Shown piece after piece: positions 8,257 through 16,909 of a stretch of DNA of 25,088 nucleotides. Within the stretch, counting starts at the first letter, position 1, and every line of letters starts with the position of its first letter. Source of the DNA: Chara braunii (lineage: Eukaryota; Streptophyta; Charophyceae; Charales; Characeae); contig BFEA01000162.1 in assembly GCA_003427395.1 (NCBI GenBank), positions 756,204-781,291 on the forward strand. Direction: 5' to 3'. The notes beneath the pieces are model-generated. The model was not told the DNA's origin and made no database searches. It worked only from the letters and a program-made list of their open reading frames with translations. Position numbers and translations under genes: made by a program.

Positions 8257-9021
8257 AACGTAGCTTTCCTTCCCTTTAGCGCCCTATACAGGATTGGAGT
8301 GATGTTCTGTTCCTTTTCAAAAGGATGGCAAGTGTTCCACCTGAAGCTCCCTATCTCGGAGCTCCCACTGGACCCAATGGAATGGGTTTGGAGACCCTTG
8401 GAAATGACTAAACCAAAGAAGTTACAGGTGTCTGTTAAACCACCTCCCTGCGATGGCCACAAATTCGGGGGCAAATTCGGAGGGAGCGGTTTTTCAAACT
8501 ATGCTACCGGTAGCTCTAATGAACCTGTGCTATCGGTCCCCCAAATTTGTTGCCATCTGTTAAACCACCAGTACTTGGCCCAACTATCGATGTCGGGCCT
8601 GGAATGCCCATGCGCGCCAATTTTCACCGAAGCGCCGGGGTACCGTTTCGAAATGTTTTTTGCGGGCGCGTCCAGCCATTGTGGTCCGGTACCCCGAAGC
8701 CCTAAAGGCGCGGCACGTTAACGAGAAAGCGCCGCGGCCGATAGTTGGGCCAAGTACTGGTGGTTTAAGGCATCCTACCATCTGTTAAGGCCCAAAGTGA
8801 GCGTGATAGCCATACAGCAGGAGCGGTGGGCTAGACATCTAAATGTATACTTGGACTCTCTCAAAGCTATACCATGGTGCGAAGGGTACAAGGAGGCGAC
8901 TAAGTTTGCCTCGCTGCAATGGCAGATCTCCCAGATGTCTTCCAAAAAAAAATTTGTCCATAGAGCATTCGACCCTGGAGCAGCGTGGTTTAGCCCTCCC
9001 CTAGTGTCAGGCATGCGTTGA
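8257..9021 (+). pseudogene. Unrecognised reading frame split by a MITE
   Basis: I do not recognise this protein. One frame stays open from after the LINE-A poly(A) to TGA 9019-9021 and is interrupted by the inverted-repeat element at 8560-8768. The left side includes GVMFCSFSKGWQVFHLKLPI and MEWVWRPLEMTKPKKLQVSV and ends VPQICCHLL. The right side resumes HLLRPKVSVIAIQQERWARH and ends PPLVSGMR. The 11-base repeat CCATCTGTTAA, encoding the shared HLL, flanks the insert (8553-8563 and 8778-8788). The 225-base shift keeps the frame, so left and right were probably one frame. It may be a LINE ORF1 or another transposon protein. No start is convincing, since the open frame begins within the poly(A). 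Confidence 0.4.
8560..8768. mobile_element. MITE with perfect 30-bp terminal inverted repeats
   Basis: Bases 8560-8589 are the exact reverse complement of 8739-8768 (outer end TTAAACCACCAGTACTTGGC). If the outer TTAA is the target duplication, the element is 8564-8764 (201 bp) with 26-bp TIRs. The wider 11-base repeat CCATCTGTTAA (8553-8563, 8778-8788) is an alternative target duplication. The interior is GC-rich with a second inverted pair (GGGGTACCG near 8637, CGGTACCCC near 8687). There is no coding capacity. The TTAA duplication would suggest a piggyBac-like mobiliser; an 8-11 bp duplication would suggest hAT or MULE. Confidence 0.85.
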
Positions 9022-9053
9022 AGCCTTCCCAAGTGGGAAAATCAGAGAGACTA

Positions 9054-9220
9054 CAGAGCTAGGCTACCAGAGTGGCCAAGGGTCACTTGCCCGGGCGGGC
9101 CGAAAAAAAAAAAAAAAAAAACTAAAAATGAAATATTTTTATATTTTAAAATTTATTTTTAATTCAGTGAAGAATTTCGATGTGACCCTGAGACAAAAGT
9201 TGTTCGATTTATTTTTCTGC
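9054..9220 (+). repeat. Second copy of the right half of the 1279-1606 element
   Basis: Reverse-complement match to about 1426-1586. Shared blocks are GCTAGGCTAC, GAGTGGCC, GGTCACTTGCCCGG, an A run, and GACCCTGAG-x-CAAAAGTTGT followed by TTTTTCTGC. Homology stops at 9220, just before PLE-2 begins. Confidence 0.65.
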
Positions 9221-9222
9221 TT

Positions 9223-9248
9223 TGTGTGTCTTCACACTTTGTCTGTCA
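9223..9248 (+). repeat. 26-bp direct repeat at the PLE-2 5' end
   Basis: Identical to 16859-16884. It contains GTGTCTTCACAC, which can form a 4-bp hairpin. Confidence 0.8.
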
Positions 9249-9361
9249 CCATACCATCTCAACTCGTTTACAACGCACGTGAACTTGCCTGGGGAGGATT
9301 ACCAGGTTTGGAGTAAGCGTGCATTGGTGTTACCCTTACTGGTGTTTCGCACCGTTCCAAG

Positions 9362-10633
9362 ATGTCGACCTCTGGGCGACGGGAAGAAGATCGAGATAGC
9401 TACGATCGAAGACGCGAAGATGAACTCGGTAGCCGAGATCGTCGGCCGTACCGACCGGTGACTTGCTTCAACTGCGATGAAGAAGGGCACTACGCCAACC
9501 AATGCCCTCAACGGGGCAGAAGGGTCAGTTGACCCTCTACATCGACGGATTCGCGACGCTCGCGTTCGCCAAGACATTCCGAGTATGGCCGTCGGCCTAA
9601 CCCGCAAGGGGAATCGAAAATGAGGGCTAAGGTGGCGGAGTTATCAAAGGGCATCGCGACAATTAAGGAACACTTCGATGAAGCACGCGCCAAGAAGGAG
9701 GAGAAAGCTCGTAAGAAGTGGGAGAAGGAGCAACTAAAGGAGGAAGCTAAGCGTAGGGAAGAGGAAGGGAAACGGGAACGAGCGGAGGAAGCAGCGAGAC
9801 GTGCAGCAAAGAAGAAGAAGAAAGATGAGAAGGCCAAGAAGGAGGTCATCGCGAGAGCCGAAATGAAGAAAGAAGTGACACTATACGCGGTGAAGATGAT
9901 CTACGAAATTAAAAATGACTGGCTCCATGAATGGAAGTCGACTCTGTTACCAGGGACCACAGGCGGAACTAAAGACGTGAAGGGGAAGAAAGCGGTGGAG
10001 TTCATCTTCGATAATGATGAACGGTCGGACTACAACTCTGAAGGCAACGAGACTAGTGTTACACAAGAACTAAGTGAGAAGACGTGTAGACTTTGCCTAT
10101 CCGAGAATAGGAAACGGGAAGAGGATGTGAAGATGGAGGATAGTCCTCCAATGGAGCTGCCAGCGAAGCGGACACCGGGAAGATTGGGCCCCAAACCCCG
10201 CATTCCCAACGCACGCTTGACTCGCTCGAAGAGTATGGCGAAGGGTCCGCGCACGACGATCCCTGCTAAGATACGCACACCGGTGAAGATTCCGTTGTCG
10301 AAGATGAACAAGTCGAAGAAGACGCCTCCGACTGGGAGATTGACTCCGGCAAGCAAAGCGCTAGCCAAATTGCGGTTCCGCGACGCAATCATTAAGGAGA
10401 TTAAGGATTGTAATGCCGATGAACTGCAACGTATGTGTCGTGAGGAGGGCTTACACTACGATGGCAAGTTGGACGCCATCTTTTGCCTCGCTGAACACCG
10501 CGCGCAACGACACTTTGGACGGGACGGAGTCGTCAAAGAAATCGAGGTGCGCCCAATCGAATTGGGAACAACGGAAGCTGAAGAACCCGTAGGGACGGAA
10601 GGGTTATTGGAGGTACCTCTGACTCAATGGTGA
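9362..10633 (+). CDS. PLE-2 gag-like part: zinc knuckle, coiled coil, SAP-like motif
   Basis: Starts at ATG 9362 (MSTSGRRE, matching MSNSERRD of PLE-1). The CCHC zinc knuckle CFNCDEEGHYANQC is at 9464-9505. TGA 9530-9532 interrupts, in CAGTTGACCC where a CpG-to-TpG change would turn CGA into TGA; the frame continues as PSTSTDSRRSRSPR, matching PSTSSDSRRSRSPR in PLE-1. From 9620 a Lys/Glu/Arg coiled coil runs about 90 residues (HFDEARAKKEEKARKKWEKE and onward). A basic Pro-rich stretch and the SAP-like block NADELQRMCREEGLHYDGK-x-DAIFCLAEHR follow (about 10410-10500). TGA 10631-10633 ends the frame, but it faces TGG (Trp) in PLE-1, so it is probably a mutation. Confidence 0.85.
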
Positions 10634-12250
10634 GAGTTATGCAGATACGCCACGAAGCTTCGATATTCCCAAGGTTGTACGAATGGTCAGTGGGAGGAAC
10701 TGCTATGTCTAGTAGTTATTCTGCTAGCCTTAAATGATCAGATCTGCTGGCTTAACAGGTATGTGGGTACTTGACTACAACTGTACGATATACACGATTT
10801 AGATTTCTTGGGATTGACGAACGTGGTGTACATGGCAATTTCCCCCTACTGTAAGGCTTGTTATGTCGGGAAGACAACACGAACTTGTATCGTGAGATGG
10901 CGGGAGCATTTGTATGCGGTCAGGAAGAAGACTCAGTCCCATTTCCATAGATGGATTGCGTCATTTGGGTGCGGTAACTACTTGTTGGTTCCTGTGGATA
11001 TTTTTGTGGGCAAGGACTTGACCAAACTCGAGAATCTCTATATCAGTCGTTGGTCACCGTTTCTGAACACTGTGGGGGTAAGGTCCAAGAAAGCATGTAG
11101 GAAGAAGAAACCAGGGAGAAAGGAGAGGGAAAGGAGGAGAGGGAAGAAGACTTTCCGACCACCGAAGGCAGTTAGACCCGTCCGTTTCTTTTTGGAAGAA
11201 AACGAATGTGGCTTTATAGATCTGCATGCCTTTTTAGAGGATCGACTGGATAAAGGTAATCGACCTTGTTTGATACATTCAGAAGGGGGGACAGATTGGG
11301 CACCTAACTGGAAGACTATTCGTAAGACCTTTGGGAACACTAAGTTGATTTCTCAGTCGCAAGTGTGTACCCTTAAGGAATGTAAGGAAAGACTGGAAAC
11401 GGGGGGGGTTGGGGAAATTGTGCATATAGTTAAGTGGAAAGCTAAGCGGGGATATTTGAAGAATGTGTTTATCGGGATCTTACGGAACCCACAGAAGTTG
11501 TATGATATTCACCGTTGGGGTGTTAAGGCGTGGTTACAAATTTACCACGCAATCAAGGACTTTAGCAGGAAGTCAACAAGGAAGTATCTGCGTAGGCTGA
11601 TTTCGCGAGGATTTCACGAGAAGTTTCAGTTGAGTCTGGCATTTGATCTTACGTTCAGGATTAAGTTTGATGACCGAATTGTGATTTCGGAGGTAAGGAA
11701 AGTGGTAAATGACTTATTGATGACTTGTCAACAGCCGACGTGCTTTGCTCTTCGTGCATGCAGGAAGACTCGCATCGTAGGGACCAAGAACTCTACGATA
11801 GCCGACCTTTTGCACAACCATAGACCTGTTGCGACTAATGGTGTGTTTACCTGTGCTTGTACAGGTATGGACTTCCCGCGTGTTAATGAACACGTCAAGT
11901 TTCGACTCAGCGAGGTAGCGGACTTGCACCCATTGCTGTCGAATGCAAACAACATGCCTAGGATCGAGGTGCCAAATAGACTGGAGCTTTTGCGCACTGA
12001 ACTGCGTGAGGGTTTTTCGAATTGGAGGAATTTGGGGGGTGCGATTCCCGATTGTCAAAGGATCGATTCATCCGCATGTTTGACGCCGGGGAATGAACCG
12101 TCGTCCTACTTATTTTTGAATGATGTTGTCACCTTGAAATCACGCCTGGAAGGATTAATTATCTCACCTGTTGATAGCAACCCGGGGGAGTCTGTCATCA
12201 TGTGTCCTGTCACGTATCATGAAGCAATGATGAGCACTTTCATTGCAATC
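10634..12250 (+). CDS. PLE-2 hydrophobic segment, GIY-YIG endonuclease and linker
   Basis: Same frame as the gag-like part, directly after TGA 10631-10633. It begins ELCRYATKLRYSQGCTNGQ, then hydrophobic LLCLVVILLALND. TGA 10772-10774 stands where PLE-1 has Trp. GIY-YIG spans about 10823-11085: VYMAIS, CYVGKT, RWREHL (Arg), LTKLENLYISRW (Glu) and PFLNTVG. A basic region RKKKPGRKERERRRGKK follows, then the linker with KDFSRKSTRKYLRRLISR, GTKNSTIADLLHN and CACTGMDFPR. It reaches the DKG-like block VDSNPGESVIMCPVTYHEAM and loses frame by a one-base deletion near 12247. The first Met after the stop lies inside the GIY motif, so no independent start for a nuclease protein is visible. Confidence 0.88.
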
Positions 12251-12574
12251 CCGGTTACCGAATTGTAGATATCTCGGAGGGAGAAATCTTGCGGGAAATC
12301 CGTGAAGATACCCAACGACGAGGAATCAACAAGTCGGTAAGTTGGGATACCAAGGGGTCGTTTGGTGCAGCATATGTAATCCCAAAGCAGAAGGATCTGG
12401 ATAAGTTTAGACCCATATGTCCGTTGTTTAATAAACCAATGGTAAAAATTGCATGGTTGATGAGTAAGGCGCTAAACCACCTCCTGAGTAGGTTGCCAAA
12501 GAGGTGGCACTTCAACCTGCACGCTGTTTGTGATTTGTCAATGCAATTGGAGGGGATCAGCAAGAAACTGGACA
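12248..12574 (+). CDS. PLE-2 RT fingers, N-terminal piece before the insertion
   Basis: After the frame change near 12247 the RT continues: NPGYRIVDISEGEILREIRE, DTKGSFGAAYVIPKQKDLDK, FRPICPLFNKPMVK and KRWHFNLHAVCDLSMQLEG. PLE-1 has the same blocks. The frame is cut after KKLD by the inserted element. The 15-base duplication marks the join with 15435. Confidence 0.85.
12560..12574. repeat. Target-site duplication of the 2.8-kb insertion, left copy
   Basis: GCAAGAAACTGGACA is repeated exactly at 15420-15434. Removing one copy plus the insert restores the RT frame (KKLD followed by RLPGD and motif A). Confidence 0.92.
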
Positions 12575-12575
12575 A

Positions 12576-12667
12576 TTTTTTTTTATTTTTTTTTTTCCCC
12601 CCCCAAAAAAACAAGCTCCATCTATTGGTGGGGAGCAGCACCTGCTGGAAACTGGGTCCAGCGTCCC
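12576..12667 (-). repeat. Two-hairpin tail plus poly(A) of the 2.8-kb insertion
   Basis: Sense (minus) order: GCTGGA...TCCAGC stem, GCTCC...GGAGC stem, then an A-rich tail with a G8 interruption. It is the same module as at 16988, 17208, 18686 and 21514. Confidence 0.8.
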
Positions 12668-12760
12668 TGAAATACATCATGGCATTGATTGGTTCATATG
12701 AATGAAGGAAAATGCGTATGATGGAAATGACGGCGATGAAAAAAATAGAATTGTACTATC

Positions 12761-13700
12761 TTAGCCGTTTTGGCCTCCTAATCCTAGAACAACTCCTAGC
12801 TTTCCCTTACCATGATATTCCAACTCAGGGACAAGACCAACCTAACCAACGACCACCATAACTGATCTCTTCTCACCACCTAGACTAACCCCACCCCATA
12901 GGTTGTCGAGGCAGCCCCCCCGGTTCACCATTGGTTTGCTTTCCTCCCTCTGCTAACCCCAGATCTCTCTACAAGGCCTCCCACTCCTGCCCAATTGCAG
13001 GTTACAGGGCTACGCCCCAGCTCCGGCCAGCGTCGTTCTGGCATCGGCGATCCAGGAGCATAGAANACAAGGCCTCCCACTCCTGCCCAATTGCAGGTTA
13101 CAGGGCTACGCCCCAGCTCCGGCCAGCGTCGTTCTGGCATCGGCGATCCAGGAGCATAGAATAGAGCAGCGCAGCAGTTATCAGTCCAGGTTTGACGATC
13201 TCTGAATTCCTATATCCCTAGTGAGGTAGAAGACAGGGTGCCGCCTAAAATTATGAAGCACCAGAGGGCTTGTTTTGAGTTTTTGAAAATTCCGAAAAAG
13301 ATTTTATTGGATCTAAAGTATGTGGATATATCAGCAACTCCGGCTTCCTAATCCGAGGGCAACTCTTAACCCTCCCTGTACCAGGACACTACTACTCAAA
13401 GACAGTATAAGCCAAACAACATCCACCATAGCTGACCTCTTCTCGTCACCGAGACTATCCCCGACCCCGAAGGGCGTCAAGGCGCCCCCCCCAATTCACC
13501 ACTGGATTGCCTTCCTCCCTCGACAAACCCCAGATCTCTCTACAAGGCCTCACGCTCCTACCGTAGCAGGTTACAGGGTAACGCCCCAGCTNCGGCCAGC
13601 GTCGTTCTGGCATCGGCNAGTTAAGAGCATAGAACNGAGCAACCATACTGATGTCAGTCCAGGTGTAACCATCCCTGAGATCGAAGATCCTAACGAAGAA
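12761..13700 (+). repeat. Two diverged tandem units in the 2.8-kb insertion
   Basis: About 12761-13200 and 13327-13700 align: GGC-TCCTAATC, ACCACCATA-CTGACCTCTTCTC, CCCCCC-TTCACCA-TGG, CCCAGATCTCTCTACAAGGC, GGCCAGCGTCGTTCTGGCAT. No protein is evident; open frames are Pro/Ser/Arg-rich and poorly kept between units. Confidence 0.7.
12971..13161. repeat. Exact 95-bp duplication around a single N
   Basis: 12971-13065 and 13067-13161 are identical, with N at 13066 between them. Other Ns are at 13592, 13618 and 13636 in the related unit. This looks like an assembly join rather than biology. Confidence 0.75.
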
Positions 13701-14099
13701 GAAAGTCAGATGCTGCTCTAACTCTCAGAACCTCGGAAAGCTGAATGTAACATGTAGTCACTTCGCATAGAAAAAAAATTCCCCTATGCCACCACCCCTG
13801 TCCCGCGCTGCCTCCGCCGACGAGATTCACCTCGACCCCAACCTGGAACAGATCCCCTCCCTCCCCCCTCTGCCAAGACAACCAATTCCCGCCTAGAGGT
13901 TGTCTTCGCCCTCCCCTTTGTCCCTATCTGCCCCCGCCGGGCTTGAAGGCGACCAACTCTCCCACCCCGGCCCCAGACAAGGACAATCCACAAATCTGCC
14001 CCACCCCCGACAGGGCAGCCACCTCCCACCATGCAGCGCCCCTGTAGAGTAAGGCTCCCCAACACCTTCCCCACCCATTCCCCAAAAATCCACACGTGA

Positions 14100-14990
14100 C
14101 CACAAAAACTCTAGCCCAATGATATGATTGATGATGATCGTGATACAATGAAAGGTCTCGGTTGATGATATGATTGATGATGATCGTAATACAATGAAAG
14201 TTCTCGGTTGATGGTAATAACGTTGAAGATGTTGATGATTTTTAGAAAAATGGATGACCAAAAACGGCTCCCAGCGGATGATAATACTGATGACGAGAAT
14301 CAACTTCAGTTGGTAAAGATAACGATGAAGGTAAATGATGTTGATGATGATGATGATGATGACGATGATGACTGATGACAAGAATCGACTTCAGATGGTA
14401 AAGATAACGATGAAGGTAATGATGATGATAATGATGACGATGATGATAAGGATGATATGTTAATGATGATGATGATGACAATGATGATGATGATGATGGT
14501 GATGATAATGACAAAGGATGATAATGGTGCTAACTCACACCTAAGATGATGAACTAATGATGATACTGATAAGGATGAACAACGCCAATAGCGCCCTAAG
14601 ATAGTAAACTATTGATGATGGTAGCACTGCTGATAATGCTAACGTGGAAAATGATGATGGTGATGGACAACGCCAATAGCGCCCTAAGATAGTAAACTAT
14701 TAATGATGGTAGCACTGCTGATGATACTAACGTAAAAGATGATGATGATGACAAACTACACCAGTGGACTTATAGTAGTGACAAAATCTACCTTGATGAT
14801 GAGGACGAGTTGTACCCTGACGATGATGACGGTGATGACAAGCAGCATCCTGATGATGATGACGAAACCCTCACCCCGGTGGTGATGTCGAAGCATGCCT
14901 TGTTGATGATGATGATGATAACTATGATGATGACGAGCAGCACCCCGACAAGCAGCCTCCTGGTGACGGTGACGAAACCCTTACCATGGT
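14100..14990. repeat. GAT/TGA-rich tandem repeat block
   Basis: (GAT)n-like DNA organised into longer units. A 46-bp unit is at 14119-14210, an 88-bp unit (AACGCCAATAGCGCCCTAAG core) starts at 14581 and 14669, and a roughly 100-bp unit spans 14290-14430. Asp-rich or His/Ser-rich translations are by-products of the repeat. Confidence 0.85.
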
Positions 14991-15352
14991 GGCGATGATT
15001 CCAAGCAGCTCCAATGCAACGATGCCAGATGATGTCGTTGAAGAGGATGACAACCCACGCGCACTTCAGGTCCCAAGGGCTGACTCCGCTGTGCTCCACA
15101 GGCGCGGACGAACCCAACGCCTCATGGCCCTATGCCACGGGCAGAACCGCAGCGACGATGGGGCAAAACGCAAAACTCCCGAGTTACCATCGGGGGTCGG
15201 TCTATCCTCCACGTCAGCCAGTGACGTGGCCTAGACCAGCGCCTCCAGGCCCTGCGCGTGCGCTACGCGCTGGAATTGCCGGCTGGAAGATCACCACCTC
15301 CTGCCATCGCCCCGATATCGCGCTCCAGCTTAGAACTCCGCCGTGGTTGATG

Positions 15353-15389
15353 TCGGGGCGCAGCGCTCCCGGTAGCGCTGCGCCCCCGA
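15353..15389. other. Strong GC hairpin near the 5' end of the 2.8-kb insertion
   Basis: TCGGGGCGCAGCGCT pairs with AGCGCTGCGCCCC(C)GA across a CCCGGT loop, about 14 bp with one bulge. Confidence 0.75.
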
Positions 15390-15419
15390 GGTTTGTTACT
15401 CTTTTTTTTTTAAACACGG

Positions 15420-15434
15420 GCAAGAAACTGGACA
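15420..15434. repeat. Target-site duplication of the 2.8-kb insertion, right copy
   Basis: An exact copy of 12560-12574. Confidence 0.92.
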
Positions 15435-16303
15435 GGTTACCAGGTGACCGATTGATCAGTTCTTACTCCTTCGACATCAAGGAGATGTTTTCCAAGCTGC
15501 CCCACGAGTCGATCTTGAATGCGGTAGATTGGATCATCGATCATCATAGGATGAAGGGTCACGAATTCGTATGGGTTAACACGCGAGGAAAGGGGACTTC
15601 GTTCGGTTTGACTAGGGGCGCTGATCACTGGAAGAAGCTCGATCTGATAACAATTAAAGAGTTTGTACACTTGGAAGTGGAACACACCTACTTCTTTGCT
15701 ACTGGAGTTTTGCTCAGACAGGTAGTAGGTGTCCCCATGGGTAAGAGCATGAGTCCACCCATTGCGTGTATCATGTGTGCCTTCTCTGAGTATCAAATGA
15801 CTTGCTCACTCGGACGAAGTTGCAGAATGTTCGGGGCGCTAAGACTGATCGATGATGTGTTACTGATCGTTTCAAGTCAGGATGAGGAGACACGTAGCAA
15901 GATCGTCAGGACTTTGACGGATTGTTACCCAGGTGGACTCATGCTGAAAAGAACGGACTATGGATCAGGCAAGACTGAGTTCTTGGGTTGCGAAATCCGA
16001 ACCCAGCAGTCTTACCCGTTTGTGGGATGTGTTCAGCTGTCAAGGAACGAAAAGTGCCTCTGGAACCAGGACAAGTTGACTATACAAAACGGTCAGTCAT
16101 TCCATTCTTGGGGTAGTAAGAAACAGAAGAGTGCAGCTATTGGTAGCCATTTGCATCAAATCCAACAAAACACTTCGGGTGTTGGGTTTGCAACGAGATT
16201 TGGTCAAGAAGGATTTCCCGTTGAGGTTTGTAAACAGGACCTTCCAACGGTTCGGCAGCCAGCGGGACGGCTTGTGGAGAAAGACTATCGAATTCGTGTG
16301 TGA
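15435..16303 (+). CDS. PLE-2 reverse transcriptase, palm to thumb, after the insertion
   Basis: The open frame extends left into the insertion to 15014, but only sequence from about 15421 is RT. Motif A is SFDIKEMFSKLPH (about 15467). VNTRGKGTSFGLTRGADHW follows, then motif B GVPMGKSMSPPIACIMCAFS (from 15728), motif C RLIDDVLLIV (about 15842), GCYPGG-type DCYPGGLMLKRTD, FLGCEIRTQQSYP, and a C-terminal ATRFGQEGFPVEVC block before TGA at 16301-16303. The catalytic Asp pair is present, but the residue two before it is Leu, as in PLE-1. The frame here is intact for about 290 codons. Confidence 0.92.
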
Positions 16304-16858
16304 TGAGTAGCTAGAGCTATGCGTGGACAGGGTTAGCACCGTAAGCGGTAGGAGCAGTTCTTGGATTGTGTATGCATGATCGGGCAGGCTCGTTTTTAGC
16401 CTCGTTGTTAGCCTTGTATTTTGCCTGTCGTTTTGGTCTGTACTAGTCTGCTGATTTTGTAGAGGAACCTAGTACCGGTTAGGTGCTCACGGATTTCGGA
16501 CCTTGGCGCTTCGAGCATTCGGTCCTGGGTCCGTACCTGACCCGGTTATACGTTGTGTCTGCTACCAGTGGTACTTGGTTCTTCGTATTTTGGGGTTACT
16601 CCGGTCAACCGGCCTCAGCTGAGGAGGTAGGACCGCGTAGGAATTTTTTCGTTGATGCTTCGCTATAAATACGTAGGAGTAGATTAGTCACACCTCTTTG
16701 GTCCCGTATTTGGCTCCGACCGTGACGACGGCGGATCTCATTACGGGGTGGACTGTTGTACGCGGCGGTTCTTGGGTTTGCTGGGTTGATAAGTGGAACC
16801 ATCGTTTGTTACTCATTTACATCTACGTGTCATACTTGTGACTATGTGTGTACTGGTC
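16304..16858 (+). other. PLE-2 3' UTR and pseudo-LTR region
   Basis: About 555 bases without coding signal. It carries the TATA box (16664-16671) and the GGCGGTTCTTGGGT motif (16764-16777) shared with PLE-1 and PLE-3. The inverted repeat GCCTCAGCTGAGG is at about 16611-16623. Open frames here are not conserved with the other copies. Confidence 0.65.
16664..16671 (+). promoter_or_regulatory. TATA box in the PLE-2 pseudo-LTR
   Basis: TATAAATA followed by CGTAGGAGT. The position and following bases match 388-400 in PLE-3. Confidence 0.5.
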
Positions 16859-16884
16859 TGTGTGTCTTCACACTTTGTCTGTCA
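16859..16884 (+). repeat. 26-bp direct repeat at the PLE-2 3' end
   Basis: Identical to 9223-9248. Confidence 0.8.
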
Positions 16885-16909
16885 GGTTAATTGATTGTTT
16901 AAGTTGGCT

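Larger units (their letters stand above)
12575..15419 (-). mobile_element. 2,845-bp retro-insertion with SINE-type tail and poly(A), no recognised ORF
   Basis: Flanked by 15-bp duplications inside the PLE-2 RT. Read on the minus strand, it ends (low coordinates) in the shared two-hairpin tail (12612-12667) and an A-rich tail (T runs at 12576-12598). This shows target-primed retrotransposition of a minus-strand RNA. The body has no RT, nuclease or other protein I recognise. It contains pyrimidine-rich repeats (12761-13700), a C-rich stretch (13780-14100), (GAT)n-rich tandem repeats (14100-14990) and a GC hairpin (15353-15389). It is either a large non-autonomous element or a retro-copied host RNA that acquired the tail. 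Confidence 0.85.
9223..16884 (+). mobile_element. PLE-2: Penelope-like element with N-terminal GIY-YIG, split by a retro-insertion
   Basis: A plus-strand relative of PLE-1 with the same domain order. Coding runs 9362-16303. Without the insertion at 12575-15419 and one 15-bp duplication it is about 4.08 kb, matching 4.11 kb in PLE-1. Exact 26-bp direct repeats mark the ends (9223-9248 and 16859-16884). They may be a minimal pseudo-LTR remnant or a long target duplication. Breaks are TGA at 9530, 10631 and 10772, a one-base deletion near 12247, and the 2.8-kb insertion. Confidence 0.88.

Noticed and set aside
9530-10774. Programmed TGA readthrough or Sec recoding in PLE-2
   Set aside because: PLE-1 has sense codons at these places and other stops elsewhere, which fits random decay better.
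14810-14998. Asp-rich acidic protein
   Set aside because: It is the translation of (GAT)n repeats on one strand, with no conservation between repeat units.
15014-16303. A single 429-residue protein
   Set aside because: Only the part from about 15421 is RT. The left 135 residues are translation of the 2.8-kb insertion that happens to be open and in frame.
16483-16802. Small ORFs in the PLE-2 3' UTR
   Set aside because: Not conserved in PLE-1 or PLE-3, and they overlap the TATA and pseudo-LTR signals.
16304-16884. Hammerhead ribozyme in the pseudo-LTRs
   Set aside because: Many PLEs have one. I looked for CTGANGA with a GAAA partner in the pseudo-LTR and 3' UTR regions. CTGAGGA at about 16618 lacks the GAAA partner. 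A covariance-model search would be decisive.
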